Assembly: GCF_000003815.2 (NCBI RefSeq)
Contig: NC_049987.1
Location: 20,516,547-20,580,546, forward strand
Length of the DNA stretch: 64,000 bases
DNA from: Branchiostoma floridae
Taxonomy: Eukaryota; Chordata; Leptocardii; Amphioxiformes; Branchiostomatidae
Reading direction: 5' to 3'
Positions within the stretch are counted from its first letter, which is position 1; each line of letters begins with the position of its first letter. The notes under the pieces were generated by a model. The model was not told the origin of the DNA and did not search any database. It saw nothing but the letters and a program-made list of their open reading frames with translations. A program made the position numbers and the translations under genes. Below, one piece after another: positions 1 through 12,027 of the stretch.

Positions 1-125
1 TACGCACACACACACACGCACATGCATACACATACACACATGCGCACACACACACACACACACATATACACACGTGCACACACACACACATTCACACACA
101 TACAGACACACATACACATTTGCAC
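1..125. repeat. (CA)n microsatellite
   Basis: An interrupted CA/CACACG dinucleotide repeat runs from the window edge. I see no coding content in it or in the following ~140 bases up to the first exon. Confidence 0.95.
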
Positions 126-264
126 CCACAAACATCTAATACTTATAATATTTCAGCCTATGCTTTTTTAGGACCATGGAGGAATATGCCTTGGGACATA
201 AACATGACATGATCATAACTATCCTTAACGGTATTTTCCTAACTTCATTGTATATCATAAACAG

Positions 265-1115
265 GAAGCCACCCCTGGAAAGATGAGCTGACCCTGGTTG
301 TTCTGCTCCACTTCTTGACCTTCGCTGGACTTGCCGTTTTCGCTAAACCGGAGACGATTGTGTCTACCGGTGTGCATGAACCTGTCGGGCCGTGCAATGA
401 GACATTGCCAATGTACAATGCCATTGGGCAGGTACGTACCATAAGCCAAAAGTACCATTGATTTTGAACCTTGTCATATAAATCTTATAAATATAATGCA
501 TGCAGTAAAACCCCTGGTAAATGTATACTCATTCATTGTTATGTCGGATGAGTTTTTGTTTATCTTACTCTATTCTATTTCATTTCATTTCATTTTGTAA
601 GATCTCAGTCCCCCAATTTCATGAGTGGTAATAATTGCAGATGACTGGTGAAGATAATTTTTGGTCCAAGAACTATCTTGAATGGTTTGTTTTCAGTTCT
701 CTATTTCCTGGTTAGTTCCTCAAGCAAAACAATGTTCAAGCAAAACAATGTTTAGGAGTCAAAGTCATTGGTGCAAATGGCATAACTTGAATGTCAATTG
801 ATACTGTGATCATTGCAACATCTTTAATGGTTTGTATTGTATTTTTGTGCCCTTTCACAGCTTGTATCGAAGAGGAAGTACCTGTGCCCCACCGACTATG
901 ACGAGGGCTACATGGATTTCCACTGTGTTCCCGGTGGAAGGGCGCCCCCTGGCGTGCACCACTGGTACACCGTGTGTGGAACCCCCCATGAGAACCATGC
1001 GGAACACATCACTGTGGTGTGGGGCTTCTGTCTGCTGGGCCTGACCTACTACTACAACCTGCTGGCCTGCTCTGGTCTGGACGAGTCGACCAACAAGAAA
1101 CACAAAACAAATTGA
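265..1115 (+). CDS. 3' two exons of an unrecognised small membrane protein
   Basis: Two exons join in frame: 265-431 (AG acceptor before 265, GTACGT donor at 432) and 861-1115 (acceptor CACAG, stop TGA 1113-1115). Exon 265-431 starts one base into a codon, so at least one earlier exon lies outside the window. The 140 or so visible residues hold a hydrophobic stretch (LTLVVLLHFLTFAGLAVFA), then a loop with several Cys (PCNETLP, YLCPTDYDEGY, FHCVPGG, TVCGTPHENH), a second hydrophobic stretch (TVVWGFCLLGLTYYYNLLAC) and a Lys-rich tail. This suggests two membrane passes around a disulfide-bonded luminal or extracellular loop with an NET glycosylation site. I do not recognise the family. The 3' end has been tandemly copied downstream. 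Confidence 0.6.
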
Positions 1116-1700
1116 TAGAATGCCACATTTGTAGCTGCTTTTAAATTGGCTTTTATTCAGTATTAGAAAGAAGGCATAATGGTCTCTTTTGAGATTCTAC
1201 ATTACAACAACCTGCTGGTCTGTTCTGGTCTGGACGAGTCACCGAACAAGAAACTCAAGACAAATTAACAGCCACATTTTTAGCTGCTGTAGAATTGGCT
1301 TAATCAAAAGATGAGTAAATTTCATTGGGAGTATAGACCAAGATTTCGCTGGCTGATATAGGCATAATAGTCTCTTTTGAGATTCTAACGTTACATGATT
1401 GTATAGTACAACAACCTGCTAGTCTGGTCTGGACAAGTCGACGAACAAAAAGCACAAAACACATTAACAGAATGCCACATTTTAGCTGCTTTTAAATTGG
1501 CTTAATCAAAAGACATTGGTAGTCCAGGCTATCATTGGCTAATGTGATATATTCAGTATTAAAAATAAGGCATAGTGGTCTCTTTTGAGATTCTACATGT
1601 ACAATACAACAACCTGCTGGCCTGGTTTGGTCTGGATGAGTCTCCGAACAAGAACAAACACATTTTAGCTGCTTTTAAATTTGCTTCATCAAAAGATGAG
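1055..1700 (+). repeat. Tandem copies of the 3' coding end and 3' flank of the upstream gene
   Basis: The end of the coding exon (ACAACCTGCTGGCCTGCTCT and what follows, from 1055) recurs at about 1207, 1410 and 1608 with substitutions and short deletions. Each copy is followed by the same 3' flank (AGCTGCTTTTAAATTGGCTT and related). Spacing is about 150-200 bp. Only the first copy continues the open reading frame. Confidence 0.8.
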
Positions 1701-1886
1701 TAAACTCTATTGGGAGCATTGGCCAAGGCCTTCACCGGCAAAAAAATCTGTTCAGTCTTGAACAGAAGGCAAAATGCCAAACACAAAATAAACTGAGGAA
1801 AGTCAGTAAGAAATTATTCAGGCTAAACAGTACGGGGTCTACATTTAAAGACAAGATTTAGTGTGTTCTTCAACAGAATTGATAAT

Positions 1887-2194
1887 GAAGGATAAATGCT
1901 GATACTACTATGATCTATTCACAATGACTCACTTTATCAAACAACTTGGCTAGTGTGATAGGGATACAATGTAACACATCTTTTAAAGGTCTTTCAACCT
2001 TTTTCAAAAATGCATTGTTCTTACTTTGTCCTAATGACTATGTTTGAAGGATAAATGCTGAAAGATGCTACCATGATCTATTCACAATGATCTATTCACA
2101 AACAACTCAGCTAGTGTGATAGGTATACAAAGTGACTTTTAAACCTTTTCAAAAATGCATTGTTATTACCTTCTGATGACTACGTTTGTCCAAG
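1887..2194. repeat. Tandem duplication, two units of ~150-160 bp
   Basis: The block starting GAAGGATAAATGCTG at 1887 is repeated at 2046. Both copies carry the same internal landmarks: ATGATCTATTCACAATGA, CTAGTGTGATAGG, TTTCAAAAATGCATTGTT. No coding content is evident from here to 2580. Confidence 0.75.
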
Positions 2195-2580
2195 CAGGTC
2201 TATATAACCTCCTGGAATTGTGAGTCACCAAATTTCACCCATGATAAGGACTCAGTTTTTACCCCACACCCTTATAATTCCTGATGACTGGAGTTGTCCA
2301 AGAGATTCACGATGGGAATATAGACTAAGGACTTGAAGTGTAATGCTTAAGACAATGTGTATTTCACCGAGTCACTCTTTTCGATAAGAGTGTTGGGTTC
2401 TTTTACATGCAGACTTCAGAGCTCCCCATTTCATATCTTTATCATTCCTGGTGACTGAATTATCCAAGTGACATATCTCATGACAGGGAATAAAAAAAAG
2501 AGAAATATTATTTACGACTGTTATTTTTAGGTCTCTGAACTTGACTATACTGTAATAGCCTTCATACAGATAGAGTGGAT

Positions 2581-5500
2581 TTAACGAGGCCTGATCTTCA
2601 TCTCTGTGTGTTTGAGAGAATAGCGCTGGCCCTTCCATAATCCCCAGTTAACCCCATCTGCATAAGACTGATGAGGTCCACCATGGTACAGACCATTCAG
2701 GTTGGCACGATGACACCTGTAGTACCACCAAGCTCCCTTGTATGTCTGGGCACAGTCGTTACTTTCGTGAATATCATTATCTTTATCCTTGGTTGAGAAG
2801 AACATAGACGAATGTCCGGCCATACCGTCTCCTGGATAAAAATGAATTTTATTTAGACAAGCTAGGAAGTTCCTGTTAGCTAGCTTGCGCTTATTTGAAT
2901 TCTAAGTCATATTTCAACTGCCCTTTGTCTATTGGTGTCAATGTATGCTTTGTTATAGGAATTATTTACTGTTGTCATAGTACATTGCTTTAAGAGATTT
3001 CTTGAAGATTAATTTGAGAACTTGATATTCAAGTTCACATTCAAAAAAGATTATATACATGAAGTCATCTGACAAATTACCGAAGTACAGGAAATAATAG
3101 AAACGTACAATACTTGTTTCAACCCTGGGTAATTTTTATATGATCAGCCATATCATAGGCATGTGTATGATGTAGTAATAACCTTAGTGGCCATACCTGC
3201 AGTTCCTGAGTATCCCCCCACAGTCAGCCTGTACAGGTGCCCTTCATCCTCCACACTGAAGTTGCTGTACTTGGCGTAGGCCGAGTTTCCCTCGAAGTCT
3301 TCCAGGTCCACCCTCAGCTCGTACCCTCCCTGTGCCGTCAGGTGGTGCAGGTTGTCGTTACCTGATGAAAGGGAGTTCGATGGTGTTAGTAACTTATAGG
3401 TTTCTGTAGCCTTCACCAGGCCCGCGGATCGCTAGTTAGGTGTTAAAAAATTGACAAAAAGATTCACTAGTACGCTCGGGGAGTCGTCCGGCCATAGGAG
3501 TGACCCACGGACTCCTCTGGCCGGCCGACTCCCCAAGCAATAAAGATAATTTATTTTTCAAATTTCTACTACTTGACCAGCGATCCTCGGAGCCTGCTAG
3601 AGGCTAATGTTTCTGTAGGAGATCATTATTGAGATAATTTCATTGGCTTATTGATAATGCTACCAAATGGACGAAACTGTCACCTACCAAGCCAGAATTC
3701 TCCTCCCAGGTCCCCAAACCCCGTCTTGTAGTTCTGCCAGTCCAGGTAGAAATCTACCGAGCCGTCCTTTCGCCTCTGGAACACCTGAGACACAAACAGA
3801 AGTCACTTTTTAGCCACAATACACGGACACCGATCATTTTTGCAACGTTGTAATAAGAGGTGCAATTTCTGAAAATCCCAATTGCATTCAAATTGGAAAG
3901 CGTAAAAGAACCTAACACTCCCGAACTGGAAATTGAGTTCTCCAAGTGAACAAAGCTGTTGCTGATTGACAGACCACAATTTCATATATATTTTCGCCAC
4001 GTCTCTTATGTCGTTCGTAATCATTGAGCTACATTGTGTATTTGACGATGTCCAAACTTTGAAATATTCAGTATTTGAAGTACCGTCCATCCTCCCCCGT
4101 CAGTGTCCATGTCACAGTATACATGGATAGGACTTGTGACTTCTCCGGCTGGATAGAGGGTGTAGACCCCGCTCGTGTTGTAGCCGTTGTTGAGAAGTTC
4201 ATTGCAGGACTGAGGACCAGTTACCCTGTCTGTGGACAGGTTGCAGGGGCACGTCAAAATATGGCAGACTAAAAAGATAAAAGACTCGTGCTACCTTAGC
4301 AAGAGGTTAGCATCTGTAAAGATTAACTCTTCCTTATCTGTGACAGTTATTATGACTTCCTACCTTCCAGCTGCTGCAGGTTTGTGGTGCATTGTTGTAT
4401 AGTTGTTGCCTGTTGGTGGATAGCGTTGGCCTGTTGCTGCAGGGTTGCTTCCTGTCGCTGCAGCGTTTCTTCCTGTTGCTGTAAGGCAGTGTCTTGTTGC
4501 TGGATAGTTGTGTTCAGCTGCTGCAAACTGCTCTCCTGTTGCGGATTGGTGGCCTCTAGTTGCTGCAAACTGTTGACGTGCTGTTGGATCGTGGTGGCTT
4601 GTTGCTGATTGGTGGTCTCTAGTTGCTGCAGAGTTTCCTGCAGCTGCTGTAAAGCTGCAGCCTGCTGCTGGATGATGCTGTCCTGGCTGCTAACTGTCGT
4701 TTGAAGAGCCTCAACGGTGGCCTGAATCTGTTCAAATATCACTCTCAGACTTCTGACAAAAGGACTGTTTAACTTTGTCTCAGACCACAGGCACATCGGT
4801 AAAGGGGGTATCTCAATTGTCTGCGGCACATTGATGGCGTCGCCGCTTTCTAAACTGAATTTGTGTTGCCATTGACTTTAACAGATTTGCTTTTTATTTT
4901 TTATCGATGAAATTCGTTGAGCGACCCGTCAAATCGCCCAACTACAGCGACAACGCCATCGTACCACAGCTGCAATGAGATACCCCCTTAAGTTGATGCA
5001 TATAAACAACTATTATCATATGATATGTAAATAGATTTGTTTTATATGTTCGGATAACAGTGAGGTCTATACTCCATGCCCTAAAAATTACATATTCAAT
5101 GGGTTGAATGTGTTTGATTCTGTACAAACATCATTATCTTGTATTGATTCCGGTGTTCTCTCTTTTGTATACGTTTCCGCACATACATGTAAGGCTGTAT
5201 AGGGCGTTCCATTCTATAGTGGATATTCATTAAGCCTAAAGCGTAACGTTATATGTTGGGCTGCTGTGTCATGATATAAGAACGAAGAAAATGCAATTTG
5301 CTAAAATAAGGACGGCAAACACAAAGAAGCAAACTATTTGTTCCATTTGTATGGAGCATAGCAAAGGTCATTAAGAAATAATGTATTGAGAAATAATTTA
5401 TTGTCCATTTCTGGCCCTGGGGGAGGTCGATCGAAGTTAAGTGTGTAAGTCGCTAAGACTAACATACTTATGAATAGAAACATTCTTTTATGCTAGGGAT

Positions 5501-5958
5501 TTGAACATTTACAACAAGGTAGATGAAAACTATAGCTTGAAGATGTGTCGAGAGACAGTGTCTCGTGGGGATGGGCACTGGGTAGAAAAATGTGTACCTT
5601 AAGCTTTGTACTGAAGTTACGAAACTAACTCGAAATCCGCTTTCTCAATAGATGTACTTACTTCAGTCAGCTCTTGCGGTGCTAGTTGCTGCAGATGTCC
5701 ATCGAGGCTGTCTGTCCTGTTCTTCAGCTGTTCAATCTGCCCCTCCAGGCTGTCCTGTGTACTGAGTAACAGCAGGAGATGATCTAGAGCCGGACAGGAC
5801 GGAGCTGGCTGAGCCGGACAGTGCAGTGTAATCTGTCCAGTGACTTCACTGTTTCCTCCTGCCGTCTCATGGTGGACTATCTCAGGGAGGGTCTTGACGT
5901 TCGCCGCACCTCCTTGTTGCAGAAGGGCGAGGAGAGCCAGAAACACCACCTTACTCAT
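2581..5958 (-). CDS. FReD-A: secreted fibrinogen-related lectin-like protein, complete
   Basis: Six exons on - give 439 codons in frame: 5958-5662, 4727-4364, 4229-4084, 3784-3688, 3361-3197, 2831-2581 (stop TAA). All have AG/GT borders and compatible phases. Residues 1-18 are a signal peptide ([15 protein letters not shown]). There is an N-glycosylation site at N80. Residues ~100-220 are a Gln/Leu-rich coiled coil of LQQLE-type repeats, and 222-435 a fibrinogen C-terminal domain. Visible family marks are [27 protein letters not shown], a calcium-loop DKDND (D372, D374), the last Cys pair (C383, C396) and [13 protein letters not shown]. Ficolin- and tachylectin-type proteins of this design bind acetylated or acidic glycans and form oligomers through the coiled coil; that role is inferred. 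The start is the first Met of the signal peptide. Confidence 0.88.
3417..3598. repeat. Short inverted-repeat element (MITE) in a FReD-A intron
   Basis: Outer arms ACCAGGCCCGCGGATCGCT and CCAGCGATCCTCGGAGCCTG are imperfect inverted repeats. Inside is a strong hairpin, GGGGAGTCGTCCGGCCA (3478-) against GGCCGGCCGACTCCCC (-3534). Outer arms and the CAAATTTCTACT segment match the element at 34869-35002, so they are one family. Confidence 0.65.
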
Positions 5959-6725
5959 GGTCTAACGTCTTGTCAGAAATGGGTAGTGTGAGCCGTGTGG
6001 GACATTTATTCAGCACATTGTTGACAAAAGCTCAAAGAAGACTGTCCACTACACATTCTTGTGCGGCGGCGGATCGTTGAAATACAGGTATAACGTGTGT
6101 TTCTGTGTACCACACCGTTATTGAGTACGGACGGTTCTTCATCTCAATAAATGTGTCCATGCAGAACGTGCCAGAATGGCACTAAATTATATCACAGGAA
6201 TGACTGATTATTTTATTGATGTCTAGACCAGGTAGCAGTTTAGTCCAATTAGAATACTGAAGTACTAATTCACTGAGTTTACAACACTTTCTGTCAATAA
6301 CGTTTAATGCAACCCATTGGGCTGTACAACCAGTCCAATGACTTACAGATGACAGACTAATTACAGAATTAAACGAAAATTTTGTAAGAGTTGATGCTGA
6401 TGTGTTCCTATTTTACTTTGTGAAAAGGTCGCAAGCAAATATGCAGTGTCCATCTCCAGTGTCATGTGGGAGCCACAAGAAACTGTCTTTCCTTCTAATC
6501 TTCACAATATCTAGTGATATATATCGTTTTGAAATTAACCATCTGCTATGGTATGTTGTACTGCTATGGTATGATGAATTAAGGGGGTTCACATATCTGT
6601 AAATCCATACAAAAGAACATTCCTCAGCAGATTTCTCAGAGCATTATAATGTACTAATGGCAGCGTCACACAGATTGGCAACTGGCCAGTCTAGATTTAT
6701 GTTTGACAATTAGTAATGAATCTAG
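5959..6725. other. Intergenic between FReD-A and FReD-B
   Basis: Contains the FReD-A upstream region and the 3' side of FReD-B. It is AT-rich. I see no convincing gene, repeat array or RNA gene. Confidence 0.6.
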
Positions 6726-8134
6726 CGAGGCTTCATCTAAGTGTGTTTAAGGGAATAGTACTGACTCTTCCATGATCCCCAGTTAACCCCATAGTCGTAG
6801 GACTGTTGGGCTCCACCATGACACAGGCCATTTAGGTTGACATAATGACATCTGTTGTACCACCAAGCTCCTTTGTATCTCTCAGCACAGTCGCCTTCAC
6901 AACTATGATTGTCTCTATTTTCGGTCAAGAAGAACATTGATGCATGCTTGAACATGAATCCCCTGAAAGAGAGACGGGACCTTTAGTAAAGATCATTACA
7001 AGAAGTAGCGAGTCGGCATTATTTCCTGTTCTTGCACAGTCGCTTTAAACGACCTAGGCGCAGTAATCAGTGCAGGATTGCGTCATGATACTGCAGGGTT
7101 GCTGCCTGATGCTGCAGCGTTGCGTCATGGTGCTGCAGGGTTGCGTCATGGTGCTGCAGGATTGCCTCCTGGTGCTGTAGGATTGCTTCCTGTTGCTGGA
7201 TAGTGATATTCATTTGCTGCAACATGCTGGCTTGTTGCTAATTGGTGGCCTCTAGTTGCTGCAAGCTGCTGGCTTGTTGCTGATTGGTGGCCTCTAGTTG
7301 CTGCAGAGTTCCCTGAAGCTGCTGTAAAGTTGCAGTCTGCTGCTGGATGATGCTGTCCTGGCTGCTGACTGTCGCCTGAAGAGCCTCAACGGTGGCCTTG
7401 AGATCAGCTTCGGTCTGGAACTGTATGAAAGATACTTTCATTTAACTTCGGATAAAACTGATCAGAAAATAGCTACATCTGTATGTTGATGTCCATGAAC
7501 ACCATCCTGTTCAAGTTCACTTGTGTTTAGTACCTCTTGTTTCATGTGTTCTTTTTCCTTTCTTCACGTGCACTCAGTATGCCTTATGCTGTTGAGAGTG
7601 TTTTTATCTCTTCATATGAAATCAAGATTAAATTACGTTTAACGGGAATCACTGACAAGTGTCAGAGTATCTGCCATGTTTTACTTGTTTGCACGCAAAC
7701 GCATGCATAAAAGCTGCCCATAATATTGCTTCAGAGTCTTTTCAGAGTCCTTCAGACCACTGTACTTCGTGCCACTGTACTTGGTAAAACATTTCGTCCC
7801 TTGTTTGCGTACTAGGAAAGATAACATGACATGAACTATGTATACTAACTTCGGCCAGTTCTTGCTGAGCTAGTTGCTGCAGCTGTCCATCGAGGCTGTC
7901 TGTCCTGTTCTTCAGCTGCTCAACCTGTCCCTCCAGGCTGTCCTGTGCACTTAGGTACAGCAGGAGATGATCCAAAGCTTGGCTCGGCTGGGAGGGGCAG
8001 TGTACTGTAATCTGCCCGGCAACTTCCCTCTCCTCTGCCGTCTCCTGGTGAACAATCTCGGGAAGGTGCTTGACATTTGCTGCACCACCTTGTTGCAGCA
8101 ATGCGAGGAGAGCAAAAAACACCAACCTTTCCAT
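6726..8134 (-). pseudogene. FReD-B: decayed fibrinogen-related gene
   Basis: Three remnants line up with FReD-A and FReD-C. The signal-peptide exon 8134-7850 ([15 protein letters not shown], 95 codons, donor GTTAGT) is intact. The coiled-coil exon starts at 7420, but a Gln codon within a CAG/CAA run has become TAG (7238-7240). Beyond it the coil continues as degenerate Gln-rich repeats to about 7070. The last fibrinogen exon (about 6962-6726) keeps GAWWYNRCHYVNLNGLCHGG but has an apparent 1-nt shift near its start, an early stop after SLKHT, and lost the usual MKIRPR end. The three central fibrinogen exons are absent between 7070 and 6962. This copy should not make a fibrinogen domain; a short secreted coiled-coil product is possible. 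Confidence 0.8.
7076..7240 (-). repeat. Gln-rich coiled-coil minisatellite in FReD-B
   Basis: Repeats of about 21 bp of the form CTGCAGCATCATGACGCAACC encode LQHHDAT-like heptads past the premature stop. The same heptad-by-heptad repetition is seen in the coil exons of FReD-A and FReD-C. This suggests the coil changes length by slippage in multiples of 21 nt. Confidence 0.6.
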
Positions 8135-8868
8135 GATGTTACTTGTCAATAATGAGCGGCGCAATAATGACACAGCGTTAACCAATGGACGGCGTCTTAA
8201 TAAAAACTGTTTTCAACTACACATTCTTGAGTGAATGAATGACTGGTTTATTTGATCATTGTGATCAGATTCTTGTGTAGCGATGGATCACTGGTATATT
8301 TGAAGAGCTGGATGCAATGTTGCTACATGTTAATGTCGGTTTACATCAACACGTATTACAATTATACTCAAAGATGACCAGATTGTAATCCTGTGAAATG
8401 TTTCAAAATCGTCGTGTTTACATACATTTTTGTCAACTTCGATAAACACTTCTTTTAGTGTGCAGTGATCAATATTTGCTCTACCTTAAATGACGTCTGT
8501 TTTCGACCATAAATTGTTATCTATACAATCCCTCCGTATCTCAAGTGAAAAAGGAAGCACAAACATCGCAGCTGAGAATGAAGAGTTTATTCTTTTATCA
8601 ATGCGTACATCGGAATATATTTTCAGGGTACCTTTCAACAAGAGGTTTTGTCTTGTACGTTTGACACTAAGTACTGGTGATGTTTCCCATGGTAGCCATA
8701 TCATATTTAACATGTAATATTCTAATGGTGCATACATGTATGGATTGTTTATAAGTTTCGACAGAAATCAGTAGGTAGAGTGTTAAGGTCCCTGTGATTC
8801 GATTTTACTAAATTACCCTAAATCACGGTTTGGTCATAAATAAAAACACAAGCCGAGACCAGGTGGAT
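8135..8868. other. Intergenic between FReD-B and FReD-C
   Basis: AT-rich sequence with no recognisable gene. Open frames on both strands near 8490-8730 overlap each other and resemble no family I know. Confidence 0.6.
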
Positions 8869-9268
8869 CTAACGAGGCCTGATTTTCATCTCCGTGTGTT
8901 TGAGAGAATAGTACTGGCCCTTCCATAATCCCCAGTTAACCCCATCTGCATAAGACTGGTGAGCTCCACCATGGTACAGGCCATTTAGGTTGGCATGATG
9001 ACACTGGTTGTACCACCAGCCTCCCTTGAACCTCTGGGCACAGTCGTGAATATCATGTCCGTTATCCTTGGTTGAGAAGATCATGGCTGAATGTACAGCC
9101 ATACCATCTCCTGAAACAAAATGAATTTCATCAAGACAACCTTCAAAGAAAGGCAATCAATTTTGGCTTGCCTATTAGAATTATAAGACCACATTTAAAC
9201 TGCCTTTTGGTGTCAAATTATGCTTTGTTACAAGAATTATTACTCTTGTCGCAGTACGTAAAGCTGGC

Positions 9269-9368
9269 NNNNNNNNNNNNNNNNNNNNNNNNNNNNNNNN
9301 NNNNNNNNNNNNNNNNNNNNNNNNNNNNNNNNNNNNNNNNNNNNNNNNNNNNNNNNNNNNNNNNNNNN
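9269..9368. other. Assembly gap (100 N)
   Basis: One hundred N, a conventional gap of unknown true length, within a FReD-C intron. Confidence 1.
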
Positions 9369-10802
9369 CTGACAAATGACCAAAGTGCAGGAAAATAATG
9401 CATGCTTGTTTCTTATGTTGGTGATTTTGATACACACTCAGTCATATAACAGTACGTGTGTACATGTGTGCATGTAGCAGTAGCCCTTGTGGTTATACCT
9501 GCAGTTCCTGAATATCCCTCCACGGTCAGCCTGTACAGGTTCCCTTCGTCCTCCACCCTGAAGTTGCTGTACTTGGCATAGGCCGAGTTTCCCTCGAAGT
9601 CTTTCAGGTCCACCCTCAGCTCGTACCCTCCCTGTGCCGTCAGGTGGTGCAGGTTGTCGTTACCTGATGGAATTATTTTGTGTTATTTAAGATTACTGGT
9701 TGCTCTAAATTCTTGTATAGAAAACACACAATTGGCACAAACTGACGAGCGATTTTACCTACCCAGCCAGAATTCTCCTCTCAGGTCCCCAAACCCTGTC
9801 TTGTAGGCCTGCCAATCCAGGTAGAAATCTACTGAACCATCTTGCCTTCTCTGGAACACCTGATAACCAGAAAAATTGAAGGGGTTCAGAATCAGACATA
9901 CAAATACAAGATGAAAGACGTGTGAAAATACGTAGGTCAACCCCTTTTCTGGACTTTGGGCATCCAGAGGGCTCAAGGTAAGAAGAAGAATACCATAGCT
10001 AACCCAGAGCATGTAAGATCATTTGGAGTGACCCACAGTCGCGTGTATCTGATGAACAAAAATAAGATGGCAGGTTGGATCGGATAGGTGTTGGGTTTAA
10101 GTGAGGAATTAAGGAAATGGATTTTCAAATAAAGACAGCTCGTGCATTTATTGAGTTAAAAAGCCGGATCAAATACATATGATGTCATCAATTACCGTCC
10201 ACCCTCCCTCGTCAGTGTCCATGTCACAGTAGACATGGATGGGGCTGATCCCTCCTCCTTCAGGGTAGATCATGTAGACTCCACTGGTATTGTGGCCGTT
10301 GTTGAGAAGTTCCTTGCAGGTGCGAAGGCCGGTTACCTTGTCTGAGGGCAAGGATGGGTAGAAACGCTATCAAAACGGCCATATATGATATGATTGTAAG
10401 AAACTTATCCCATACTACAACTCCTGTATTAGTTAGATAAGCCCTAAGTTAAGTTATAGCACTGTAGTTATGTAGATGCCATACTTTGTACCTCGTACAA
10501 TTGTTGTGCAATAAAGTTATACATATGATATATGCTACAGACTTATATTCCAAGTTTGTATTTTCACAACAGTTTAACTTAACTCGTTACCTTGAAGTTG
10601 CTGCAGGTATGTGGCGTATTCCTGTAAGGTTGCTGATTGATGCTGCAGAGTTCCTTCCAGTAGCTGCAAACTGCTGGCCTGTTGCTGATTGGTGGTCTCT
10701 AGTTGCTGCAAGCTGGTGGCTTGTTGCTGATTGGTGGTCTCTAGTTGCTGCAAGCTGGTGGCGTGTTGCTGATTGGTGGCCTCTAGCTGCTGCAGAGTTC
10801 CC

Positions 10803-10810
10803 TGCAGCTG
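10803..10810. repeat. Left target-site duplication TGCAGCTG
   Basis: Eight bases directly repeated at 63433-63440, immediately outside the inverted termini of the giant element. Paralogue FReD-A carries the uninterrupted CCTGCAGCTGCTGTAAAG at this place. Confidence 0.93.
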
Positions 10811-10899
10811 AGACTTGATTATTTAACACATTTATTTAGCCCTGAATAGTATTTTAGGACAGAAAACGTGATAGTTGGAAAAGTTGTGATAACTTGGTT

Positions 10900-12027
10900 T
10901 TTAGTGGTTATTTCAATAAATGTCTATATACTAGTGAAATAATGTGATAGAGGGGTGCTATCCCATTTTTTCTCTAGTAGACACAAATTAAGACCAATCT
11001 TTTAACCTTTATTAGTAAAATAATGGGATAAAGGGTTGCTATCACATTATTTCACTAATATACCGACATCTCTTACTAGTAAAATAATGTGATAGTGGGC
11101 TGCTATCTCATTATTTCACTAATAGAGACCATTTAACAATCTCTTACTAGTAAAATAATGTGATAGTGAGGTGCTCTCACATTATTTCACTAATAGATAC
11201 AATCTTAACATCTCTTACTAGTGAAATAATATGATAAGGGGTTGCTATCACATTATTTCACTAATAGAGACCATCTATATATCGCTTACTAGTAAATTAA
11301 TGTGATAAGGGGTAGCTATCACATTATTGCACTAATAGAGACCATCTATATATCTCTTACTAGTGAAATAATGTGATAAGGGGTTGCTATCACATTGTTT
11401 CACTAATAGAGACCATCCATATATCTCTACTAGAAAAATAATGTGGTAAGGGGTTGCTATCACATTGTTTCACTAATAGAGACCATCCATATATCTCTTA
11501 CTAGTGAAATAATGTGATAAGGGGTTGCTATCACATTGTTTCACTAATAGAGACCATCCATATATCTCTTACTAGTAAAATAATGTGGTAAGGGGTTGCT
11601 ATCACATTATTTCACTAATAGAGACCATCCATATATCTCTTACTAGTAAAATAATGTGATAAGGGTTTGCTATCACATTATTTCACTAATAGAGACCATC
11701 TATATATATCTCTTACTAGTGAAATAATGTGATAAGGGGTTGCTATCACATTGTTTCACTAATAGAGACCATCCATATATCTCTTACTAGTAAAATAATG
11801 TGGTAAGGGGTTGCTATCACATTATTTCACTAATAGAGACCATCCATATATCTCTTACTAGTAAAATAATGTGGTAAGGGGTTTCTATCACATTATTTCA
11901 CTAATAGAGACCATCTATATATCTCTTACTAGTAAAATAATGTGATAAGGGTTGCTATCACATTATTTCACTAATAGATGCAATCTTAACATCTCTTCAA
12001 GTAAAATAATGTGATAGTGGTATTCTT
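10900..12027. repeat. Hairpin array L1, ~15 units of ~72 bp
   Basis: Each unit has the form TAGTAAAATAATGTGATA - AGGGGTTGC - TATCACATTATTTCACTA, an almost perfect palindrome of 18-base arms with a 9-10 base loop. Units are joined by one of two linkers: GAGACCATC(C/T)ATATATCTCT, the common one here, or GATACAATCTTAACATCTCT. First units near the tip are the most divergent. Confidence 0.93.

Larger units (their letters stand above)
8869..10810 (-). pseudogene. FReD-C: fibrinogen-related gene, 3' part, split by the giant insertion
   Basis: Exons on -: 10810-10591 (part of the coiled-coil exon), 10341-10196, 9859-9763, 9663-9499, 9110-8869 (stop TAG). Borders and phases equal those of FReD-A, and the encoded fibrinogen domain ([39 protein letters not shown]) shows no stop. 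The last exon is 9 nt shorter than in FReD-A: the calcium-loop region reads DNGHDIHDCAQ. An assembly gap lies in an intron. The coiled-coil exon breaks at 10810 and resumes at 63433-63539, 52.6 kb away. With the 8-bp duplication counted once it is 319 nt, phase 1, as required. On this haplotype the gene is very probably inactive unless the insertion were spliced out as an intron, which the mid-exon break makes unlikely. Confidence 0.85.

Noticed and set aside
4384-4608. Cys/Trp-rich open frame on + over the FReD-A coil exon
   Set aside because: Antisense shadow of the CAG/CAA heptad repeat. The same effect occurs at 10486-10818.
10900-12027. CRISPR-like array of palindromic repeats with spacers
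   Set aside because: The linkers are only two recurring types rather than unique spacers, the host is an animal, no cas genes exist, and the arrays are mirrored at the ends of a transposon.
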